This document shows positions 7,089-13,308 of a DNA stretch of 64,000 nucleotides, piece by piece. Below the pieces are notes generated by a model. The model saw only the letters and a list, made by a program, of their open reading frames with translations, did no database searches and was not told the DNA's origin. The position numbers and the translations under genes were made by a program. The stretch's first letter is position 1. Each line of letters opens with the position of its first letter. Origin of the DNA: JANQMX01 sp965247175 (GTDB lineage Bacteria; Pseudomonadota; Alphaproteobacteria; Kiloniellales; DSM-21159); contig OZ252006.1 of NCBI GenBank assembly GCA_965247175.1, positions 1,984,001-2,048,000 on the forward strand. Reading direction: 5' to 3'.

Positions 7089-9563
7089 GTGGCGCAAGAC
7101 TTTCCCAGCCACGCCAGGGCCGTGATCATCGGCGGCGGCGTGATCGGCTGTTCGCTGGCCTATCATCTGACCAAGCTCGGCTGGAGCGACGTTGTGCTGC
7201 TCGAGCGCAAGCAGCTCACCTGCGGCACCACCTGGCACGCTGCCGGATTGATCGGGCAGCTCCGCGCCACCCTCAATATGACGCGCCTCGCCAAGTACTC
7301 GGCCGAGCTCTATGGCAGCTTGGAAGAGGAAACGGGGATACCGACCGGGTTCCGCCAGCACGGCTCCCTCGCCCTGGCACTGAGCGACGCCCGCATGGAA
7401 GAACTGTCGCGCGGTGCCTCCATGGCGAAGACATTCGGTCTGGAGGCGCATGTTCTCTCACCCTCCGAGTGCCTGGAGAGGAATCCGCTGATCGATTTGA
7501 AGGACGTGGTCGGCGGCGTCTTCCTGCCGACCGACGGCCAGGCCGACCCGGCCAACATCGCCCAGGCCCTGGCCAAGGGCGCCCGCCAGGGCGGCGCCAA
7601 GGTGTTCGAGCAAACCAAGGTCACGGCCATCCGCACAGAGAACGGCTGGGCAACCGGCGTCAGCACAGACAAGGGTGACATCGACGCCGACTTCGTCGTC
7701 AACTGCGCTGGCATGTGGGGCCGCGAGGTCGGCGAAATGGCCGGCGTTACGACGCCTCTCCAGGCCTGCGAGCACTTCTACATCGTGACCGAAGCCATTC
7801 CCGATCTGCCGAGCGGCCTGCCGGTCCTCCGCGTGCCGGACGAGTGCGCCTACTATAAGGAGGACGCCGGCAAGCTGCTGCTCGGCGCCTTCGAACCCAA
7901 AGCCAAGCCTTGGGGCATGGGCGGCATTCCCGAGGACTTCTGCTTTGACGAGCTGCCCGAGGACTTCGAGCACTTCGAGCCCATCCTCGAAGCCGCCGTC
8001 GCCCGCCTGCCCATCCTCGAGACGGCCGGCATCCATACCTTCTTCAACGGGCCCGAGAGCTTCACGCCGGACGACCGCTATCTGCTGGGCGAAGCTCCGG
8101 AGCTGAAGAACTTCTACATGGCTTGCGGCTTCAACTCGATCGGCATCCAGTCGGCAGGCGGCGCCGGCAAGGCCCTGGCAGAGTGGATGGAGGCCGGCGA
8201 ACCGCCCTTCGATCTGTGGGACGTGGATATCCGCCGCATGCAGCCCTTCCAGGGCAACAAGTCTTATCTCGTCGCGCGCGCCGAAGAGACCCTCGGCCTG
8301 CTCTATGCCGACCACTTCCCCTACCGGCAGTTCGCCAGCGCCCGCGGCATTCGCCACTCGCCGCTCCACGAGCGCCTGGCTGACAACGGCGCCTGTTTCG
8401 GGGAGACGGCCGGCTGGGAACGCGCCAACTGGTTCCTCCCCGCCGAGGTGCGCGGCAATGGCGAAGTGCCGGAGTACCGCTATTCCTGGAAGCGGCAGAA
8501 CTGGTTCGACTATGCTGCGGCCGAGCATCGCGCCGTGCGCGAAGGTGTCGGCCTGTTCGACCTCACTTCCTTCGCGAAGTTCCGAGTCGAAGGCCACGAC
8601 GCCGAAGCGGTTCTTCAGCGCATCTCGGCGAACGACGTCGCCGTGGAGCCAGGCCGCATCGTCTACACCCAGTGGCTCAACGGTCGAGGCGGCGTCGAGG
8701 CCGACCTGACCGTCACCCGGCTCAGCGAGACCCTCTTCCTGGTGGTGACCGCCGCCGCCTCCGCGAGACGGGATCTCACCTGGCTCAAGCGCCATATCCC
8801 TGAGGAGGCGCACTGCATCGCCACCGACGTGACCGGTTCTGAAGCGGTGATCGCCGTCATGGGCCCGAAGGCACGGGACGTGCTGCAGCCGCTGACCCCG
8901 GCCGATCTCGGCAACGACGCCTTTCCCTTCGGCACGGCCCGCGAGATCGAGATCGGCATGGGGCTCGCCCGCGCCCACCGCATTTCCTATGTCGGCGAGC
9001 TCGGCTGGGAGCTCTATGTGCCGAGCGAGATGGCGCGCCACGTCTTCGACGTGGTCTGGGAAGCTGGCGCTCCTCAAGGCCTCACGCTTTGCGGCATGCA
9101 TGTGCTGGACTCCTGTCGCATGGAAAAGGCCTTCCGCCATTTCGGCCACGACATTACCGACGAGGATCATGTGCTCGAGGCCGGACTGGGTTTCGCGGTC
9201 AAGGCCGACAAGCCGGCCCTGCGCTTCGGCGATTTCCTCGGCAGGGACGCGGTGCTCAGCAAGAAGCAGACCGGGCTGTCCCGCCGCCTTCTCCAGTTCA
9301 AGCTCGAAGACCCGCAGCCGCTGCTGTACCACAACGAGCCGATCTGGCAGGACGGCGCCATCGTTGGCTATCTCACCTCCGGCAACTACGGCCATCATCT
9401 GGGCGGAGCCATCGGACTCGGTTATGTGCCCTGCGAGCCGGGCACAAAAGCAGCAGAGCTGCTGTCCGCCACCTACGAGATCGAGGTGGCCGGTGACCGC
9501 TTCACTGCGGAGGCGAGCCTGAAGCCGCTCTACGACCCCAAGGCGGAGCGCATGCGCCTCTAG
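7089..9563 (+). CDS. FAD-dependent oxidoreductase with GcvT domain (sarcosine/dimethylglycine dehydrogenase-like)
   Basis: An 824-residue two-module enzyme. The N-terminal amino-acid-oxidase fold begins with VIIGGGVIGCS (about 13-23). TTWHAAG places His50 at the position flavinylated in dimethylglycine and sarcosine dehydrogenases. From about residue 430 to the end it is a GcvT/aminomethyltransferase-type folate domain (YAAAEHRAVREGVGLFDL, GELGWELY, YGHHLGG), which would capture the one-carbon unit from an N-methyl group. The GTG start is preferred over an upstream GTG at 7029 because AAGGAGAGG (7078-7086) is just before it. Exact substrate is unknown: sarcosine, dimethylglycine or another N-methyl amino acid. 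Placement after the hydantoinase fits sarcosine, by inference only. Confidence 0.92.
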   Translation: MAQDFPSHARAVIIGGGVIGCSLAYHLTKLGWSDVVLLERKQLTCGTTWHAAGLIGQLRATLNMTRLAKYSAELYGSLEEETGIPTGFRQHGSLALALSDARMEELSRGASMAKTFGLEAHVLSPSECLERNPLIDLKDVVGGVFLPTDGQADPANIAQALAKGARQGGAKVFEQTKVTAIRTENGWATGVSTDKGDIDADFVVNCAGMWGREVGEMAGVTTPLQACEHFYIVTEAIPDLPSGLPVLRVPDECAYYKEDAGKLLLGAFEPKAKPWGMGGIPEDFCFDELPEDFEHFEPILEAAVARLPILETAGIHTFFNGPESFTPDDRYLLGEAPELKNFYMACGFNSIGIQSAGGAGKALAEWMEAGEPPFDLWDVDIRRMQPFQGNKSYLVARAEETLGLLYADHFPYRQFASARGIRHSPLHERLADNGACFGETAGWERANWFLPAEVRGNGEVPEYRYSWKRQNWFDYAAAEHRAVREGVGLFDLTSFAKFRVEGHDAEAVLQRISANDVAVEPGRIVYTQWLNGRGGVEADLTVTRLSETLFLVVTAAASARRDLTWLKRHIPEEAHCIATDVTGSEAVIAVMGPKARDVLQPLTPADLGNDAFPFGTAREIEIGMGLARAHRISYVGELGWELYVPSEMARHVFDVVWEAGAPQGLTLCGMHVLDSCRMEKAFRHFGHDITDEDHVLEAGLGFAVKADKPALRFGDFLGRDAVLSKKQTGLSRRLLQFKLEDPQPLLYHNEPIWQDGAIVGYLTSGNYGHHLGGAIGLGYVPCEPGTKAAELLSATYEIEVAGDRFTAEASLKPLYDPKAERMRL

Positions 9564-9797
9564 CAAAATCGCTCGCAGGCAGGTAACGGTCCATCAAATG
9601 TCACAGGCCGAAAGCGCCCTGGACACAGAGACTGCTGTTAACTTTTGCCCATCGCTCGCGGGCCCTTCATTCGTTCGTGAAGCGTTGTGTTGCGGACGTG
9701 CCTTGAGATTGTGGCGCAAGTCCCTTTCTACAAAAACGGCGGCACACGCTGAAAAATGCCGCTATTCTCAGCGCCAACCCTCAGTGGAGGAGTCGTC

Positions 9798-10346
9798 ATG
9801 GTTCGCAAGTTGTTTTTTGCCACAGCACTTGTGGCTCTCGCCGGAGGCGCTTCGGGCGCGTGGGCCGGAGAGCAGTACGTCGATGAAACCGGCTTTGCCG
9901 TCAGCGGTTACGACGTGGTCGCCTACCACGGCCTCACCCAAGCGCCCGTCGGCGATAAGCAGCCCAAGGCAGTCCCGGGCAAGAAGTCGATCACTGCGGA
10001 GTACAACGGTGCCACCTGGGCTTTCGCCTCAGAGGCGAACCGCGACACGTTCCTTGCCAATCCGGAGAAGTACGCGCCGCAGTACGATGGCCACTGCGCC
10101 TATGGCATCGCCCAGGGCGGCAAGGTTCCGGCCAACCCGAACCTTTGGCGCATCGTGGACGGCAAGCTCTATCTGAACATCACCCCGAATGTCGTCGGCT
10201 TCTGGGAAACCGACGTCCCGGGCAACATCGTCAAGGCCGATACGAACTGGGAGGGGGCCGAGAGCAAGCCGGCGTCCGACCGAAAGTGGACGTCGATCAA
10301 CGACAACAAGGGCACCTACAAGACCCTGGCTCCCATCGACGGATAA
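9798..10346 (+). CDS. Secreted YHS-domain protein
   Basis: A 182-residue exported protein with a signal peptide (MVRKLFF... ending GAWA) and one YHS domain. The domain shows YDVVAYHG near residue 40, then TWAFASEANRDTFLANPEKYAPQ, then GHCAYG and LWRIVDGKLYLN. It belongs to the periplasmic group often annotated as YHS-domain (seleno)protein, whose role is unsettled; YHS domains often bind metals, including copper. The start at 9798 is chosen over an in-frame ATG at 9756 because GGAGGAG stands eight bases before it and the signal peptide then begins at once. It lies 110 bp upstream of the bufferin precursor on the same strand, which suggests but does not prove a shared role in metal stress. Confidence 0.88.
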   Translation: MVRKLFFATALVALAGGASGAWAGEQYVDETGFAVSGYDVVAYHGLTQAPVGDKQPKAVPGKKSITAEYNGATWAFASEANRDTFLANPEKYAPQYDGHCAYGIAQGGKVPANPNLWRIVDGKLYLNITPNVVGFWETDVPGNIVKADTNWEGAESKPASDRKWTSINDNKGTYKTLAPIDG

Positions 10347-10456
10347 GCAGGTGTAACCTTGCGGAGCTTCGGAAACTCTAAGAACTTGATACAGCTTGTT
10401 CCGGGCTCTGCACCTTGTCAGTGCGTAGAACCAACCAGCCTACCGGAGAAATGCTC

Positions 10457-10786
10457 ATGTCTGTCAAATCTCTCGCCTTTGGCTCCGCTTTCATCGCCGG
10501 TGCCGTCGCAACCGCTTTGATCGGCGCCCAGACCACCCCGGCCACCGCGGCCGCCAAGGAGAAGTGCTACGGCATCTCTCTCGCCGGTCAGAATGACTGC
10601 GCCGCCGGCCCCGGCACCACCTGCGCCGGCACTTCGACCGTTGACTATCAAGGCAATGCCTGGACGCTCGTCCCGGCCGGCGACTGCGCCAAGTACGGCG
10701 TCGACACGGCCGACGCGAAGTACGATCTTCCGGGCGACCGCAAGGGCTCCTTGGAGGCCCTCAAGCGCGACCTGCCGAGCACCTAA
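10457..10786 (+). CDS. bufA: Bufferin-type RiPP precursor (DUF2282)
   Basis: A 109-residue small exported protein. Its signal peptide (about 1-33, ending ATAAA) is unusually long-range hydrophobic for a peptide precursor, as in DUF2282 proteins. The mature part has the family pattern KEKCYGIS, GQNDCAAGPGTTCAG and VDYQGNAW, with four cysteines (37, 48, 56, 77). In the characterised bufferins of Caulobacter, a DUF692 enzyme converts core cysteines to thiooxazoles and the product binds copper in the periplasm. The ATG at 10457 is chosen because GGAG (10445-10448) is eight bases upstream; TTG 10415 and ATG 10451 are less well placed. Followed by bufB, bufC and bufD homologues in the expected order. 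Confidence 0.9.
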   Translation: MSVKSLAFGSAFIAGAVATALIGAQTTPATAAAKEKCYGISLAGQNDCAAGPGTTCAGTSTVDYQGNAWTLVPAGDCAKYGVDTADAKYDLPGDRKGSLEALKRDLPST

Positions 10787-10818
10787 GCTGGGCAATCGCT
10801 GACGCGATCTAGCGACGG

Positions 10819-10859
10819 GCCGCCGCGAAGCCACCCTACCCGGTGCGCTTCGCGGCAGC
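10819..10859 (+). other. Hairpin between precursor and modifying-enzyme genes
   Basis: Ten perfect pairs, GCCGCGAAGC (10822-10831) with GCTTCGCGGC (10847-10856), then one mismatch and two more pairs, with a 15-base loop. It starts 32 bases after the precursor stop. With no T-run, it is more likely an mRNA 3' stabiliser or partial attenuator that keeps precursor mRNA in excess over enzyme mRNA than a full terminator. Confidence 0.6.
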
Positions 10860-10899
10860 GCCCTGTACCCGGCCAGCCACCTCGCGAGCTTCGTCTGCC

Positions 10900-11796
10900 G
10901 TGACTCGACCGCATTCCATTCCTGAGCGCGCCGGCGTTGGGCTCAAGCCTCAACACTACGAGGCTATTCTGGCCGAACAGCCAGACCTCGGCTGGTTCGA
11001 GGTTCATGCTGAGAACTACATGGGCGCCGGCGGTCCGCCCCATCGCTACCTCAGCGCCATCCGACAAGACTATCCGATCTCGCTGCACGGAGTTGGCCTG
11101 TCGATCGGTAGCGAAGGTGAGCTCGACGCCGACCACCTCCAGCGTCTGAAAGCCCTCGTCGACCGCTATGAGCCTGGCCTCTTCAGCGAGCACCTGGCGT
11201 GGTCGAGCCATGGCGGCACTTACTTCAACGACCTGCTGCCCCTGCCCTACAGCGAGATGACTCTCGCCCGAGTTTGCGAGCATATCGACCGGGTACAGTC
11301 GGTGCTGGGCCGTCAGATGCTGCTGGAGAACCCTTCGACCTACGTCAGCTTCTGGGTCAGCACGCTGGAAGAGATCGACTTCCTCAAGGAGGTCGTGTCG
11401 CGCAGTGGCTGCGGATTGCTCCTGGACGTTAACAACGTGCTGGTGTCAGCGGTCAACCACGGTTTCGACGCACAGGGCTACATCGACGCCTTTCCCATCG
11501 AAGCGGTCAGCGAGATTCACCTGGCCGGCCACGCCGAGACCCACGACGGAGAGACGGAAGACTGCGGCGCACGGGTCCTTGTCGATGCGCACGACCGTCA
11601 GGTCGACGACGCCGTCTGGTCGCTCTACGCCCGGGCTCTGTCACGCAGCGGCCCGCTGCCCAGCCTGATCGAATGGGACAACGACCTACCCGACTGGCAA
11701 ACCCTTTTCGCTGAAGCACAAATTGCCGAGGGGTTGCTGTCGGGCGAGCAGTCTAAGGCCAGCATCGAACCGGCGCGAAGCGCGGCCCATGGTTGA
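10900..11796 (+). CDS. bufB: DUF692 / MNIO-family RiPP-modifying enzyme
   Basis: About 299 residues of a multinuclear non-heme iron-dependent oxidative enzyme (TIM barrel). The opening IPERAGVGLKPQHYEAIL is standard for DUF692. Likely metal ligands are seen in HAENYM, SLHGVGLSIG, ENPSTY, LLLDVNNV, EIHLAGHAE and IEWDND. In bufferin systems this enzyme modifies the precursor cysteines. The start is uncertain: GTG 10900 is chosen because an upstream GTG at 10843 would put coding sequence inside the hairpin. Neither has a good ribosome site, so translation may be coupled or weak. It overlaps the next gene by eight bases, so the two partners are probably co-translated. Confidence 0.92.
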   Translation: MTRPHSIPERAGVGLKPQHYEAILAEQPDLGWFEVHAENYMGAGGPPHRYLSAIRQDYPISLHGVGLSIGSEGELDADHLQRLKALVDRYEPGLFSEHLAWSSHGGTYFNDLLPLPYSEMTLARVCEHIDRVQSVLGRQMLLENPSTYVSFWVSTLEEIDFLKEVVSRSGCGLLLDVNNVLVSAVNHGFDAQGYIDAFPIEAVSEIHLAGHAETHDGETEDCGARVLVDAHDRQVDDAVWSLYARALSRSGPLPSLIEWDNDLPDWQTLFAEAQIAEGLLSGEQSKASIEPARSAAHG

Positions 11797-12556
11797 GCTG
11801 CAGGACGATTTTGCCGCCGCGCTCTTGCAGCCGGAGGCCAACCTGCCACCTGCCGTGGCGCGCGGTGGCTCGCCGGCCGTCAAACGCCGCTTCGACATCT
11901 ATCGCAACAACGTCACCAGCAGCCTGATCGAAGCACTTAAGGCCAGCTTTCCGATCGTCTGCCGCCTGGTCGGCGACGACTTCTTCAAGGCCGCCGCGAC
12001 CCTCTACATTCGGCAAGAGCCGCCGCGCTCGCCCCTGCTGTTCCGCTACGGTGCGAGCTTTGGCGATTTCCTCGAGAGCTTCCCGCCGGCTGGCTCCGTG
12101 CCCTATCTCGGTGACGTCGCGCGGCTCGAGTGGGCTTGGCTGCAGGCTTACCACGCCGAGGACCAAGCGCCGCTGCCGCTGCAGGCCCTCGCAGACCTGC
12201 CCCAAGAGTCCCTTTCGGAAGTTCGTTTTACTCTGCACCCGTCCCTGGCGCTGCTGCGCTCCCGCTGGCCGGTCGTGTCACTCTGGGCCGCGGTGCGCGC
12301 GCAGACCGACAACCCCGGCATCGACATGGCGCAAGGCGAGGAGGCAGCTATTCTACGCCCCGGCAGCGACGTGTCGGTTCAACTGCTCCCGCCCGGTGGC
12401 TATGATTTCCTGAGCGCCCTCTCTGCGGGGCGATCCATAAGCGAGGCCGCCGCACACTGCGGTGAAACCTCGTCCGATTTCGATCTTGCACATCACTTGC
12501 AAGGCCTCTTCACCCTCGGCACCGTTGTCGCCATCATTGCACCCGAACAGGGCTGA
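11789..12556 (+). CDS. bufC: DUF2063 RiPP maturation partner
   Basis: A 255-residue protein with the N-terminal DUF2063 region (LQDDFAAALLQPE, FDIYRNNVTSSLIEALKASF, ARLEWAWLQAY). In MNIO systems this partner is thought to recognise the precursor leader and deliver it to the enzyme. The C-terminal half is a less conserved helical domain resembling a RiPP recognition fold. The ATG at 11789 overlaps the stop of bufB by eight bases, implying translational coupling; an upstream in-frame start at 11723 would add 22 poorly conserved residues. Function assigned from family and operon order. Confidence 0.9.
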   Translation: MVELQDDFAAALLQPEANLPPAVARGGSPAVKRRFDIYRNNVTSSLIEALKASFPIVCRLVGDDFFKAAATLYIRQEPPRSPLLFRYGASFGDFLESFPPAGSVPYLGDVARLEWAWLQAYHAEDQAPLPLQALADLPQESLSEVRFTLHPSLALLRSRWPVVSLWAAVRAQTDNPGIDMAQGEEAAILRPGSDVSVQLLPPGGYDFLSALSAGRSISEAAAHCGETSSDFDLAHHLQGLFTLGTVVAIIAPEQG

Positions 12557-12602
12557 TTTTCAAAGCAGCCTAACCGCTTGAGACGAGAAGGAGGATGCGC
12601 CC

Positions 12603-13196
12603 ATGCTGAGCGCTGCAATCGACATTTACGGCCGCATCACAGGCACGCTGGATCGCGTCTTTGACGCTTGGCTGCTCGGCCTGCTGGCGCGCTTCGTCTT
12701 TCTGGCGGTGCTGTTCGTCTACTTCATCAATTCGGCGCTGACCAAGGTCGGCGACGGCGTGCTTGGCTTCTTCATGATCGACGATGCTGCCTACTTTCAG
12801 ATCCTACCGGCAGTCGTCGAGCGCTTCGGCTATGACGCGTCCCAGGTGCCGATCTTTCCCTACGGCCTGATCGTCGTGTTCGGCACCTACAGCGAATTTC
12901 TCCTGCCGGTGCTGATCGTGCTCGGTCTTCTCACCCGTGTGGCAGCGCTCGGCATGATCGTCTTCGTGTTCGTGCAAAGCTACGTCGACATCGTCTTCCA
13001 CAAGGCCGATGCGGCAACCATCGGTGCCTGGTTCGACAACCTGTCCAACGGCGCCATTCTCGACCAGCGCACCCTCTGGGTGTTCCTGCTGCTCTATCTG
13101 GTCTTGCGCGGACCGGGGTTGATCTCGCTCGACCACCTCTTTGGTTATTGGGCCAAGGCCGGCGATCGGAAAGTCGCAACGCGGGTCAACGCCTAG
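12603..13196 (+). CDS. bufD: DoxX-family membrane protein
   Basis: A 197-residue inner-membrane protein with about four hydrophobic segments (around 28-50, 83-105, 110-130 and 150-175), of the DoxX family. It is preceded by a clear GAAGGAGG ribosome site. It is the fourth gene of the bufferin-type set and follows bufC by 46 bases, so it is probably on the same mRNA. Its biochemical role in such operons is unclear; export, electron supply or membrane protection have been considered for DoxX proteins generally. The operon ends here, followed by an 11-pair hairpin. Confidence 0.88.
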   Translation: MLSAAIDIYGRITGTLDRVFDAWLLGLLARFVFLAVLFVYFINSALTKVGDGVLGFFMIDDAAYFQILPAVVERFGYDASQVPIFPYGLIVVFGTYSEFLLPVLIVLGLLTRVAALGMIVFVFVQSYVDIVFHKADAATIGAWFDNLSNGAILDQRTLWVFLLLYLVLRGPGLISLDHLFGYWAKAGDRKVATRVNA

Positions 13197-13216
13197 CCGC
13201 CATCTCTTCAGCTGAG

Positions 13217-13260
13217 CGAAGCGGAGCTACATCAGCCAAGCGATGGAGCGCTCCGCTTCG
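13217..13260 (+). terminator. Hairpin closing the bufferin operon
   Basis: Perfect 11-pair stem CGAAGCGGAGC (13217-13227) / GCTCCGCTTCG (13250-13260) with a 22-base loop, lying between convergent genes. No T-run follows on either strand, so it may act as a barrier or RNA-end stabiliser rather than a classical terminator. Confidence 0.5.
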
Positions 13261-13308
13261 TCCTGCTGTGCCCCATGAAACCGCTAGCGGAACTTAGCGG
13301 CGTTCCTT

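Noticed and set aside
7458..9566. 702-codon open frame opposite the GcvT-type flavoprotein
   Set aside because: Antisense shadow of a well-supported gene; no domain signature and no ribosome site.
10353..10378. GTAACC upstream of the bufferin precursor as an ECF-sigma -35 element
   Set aside because: Caulobacter SigF-type promoters, as I recall them, need GTAACC-N16-CGAA; the bases at that spacing here are ACTC. The hexamer alone is not enough.
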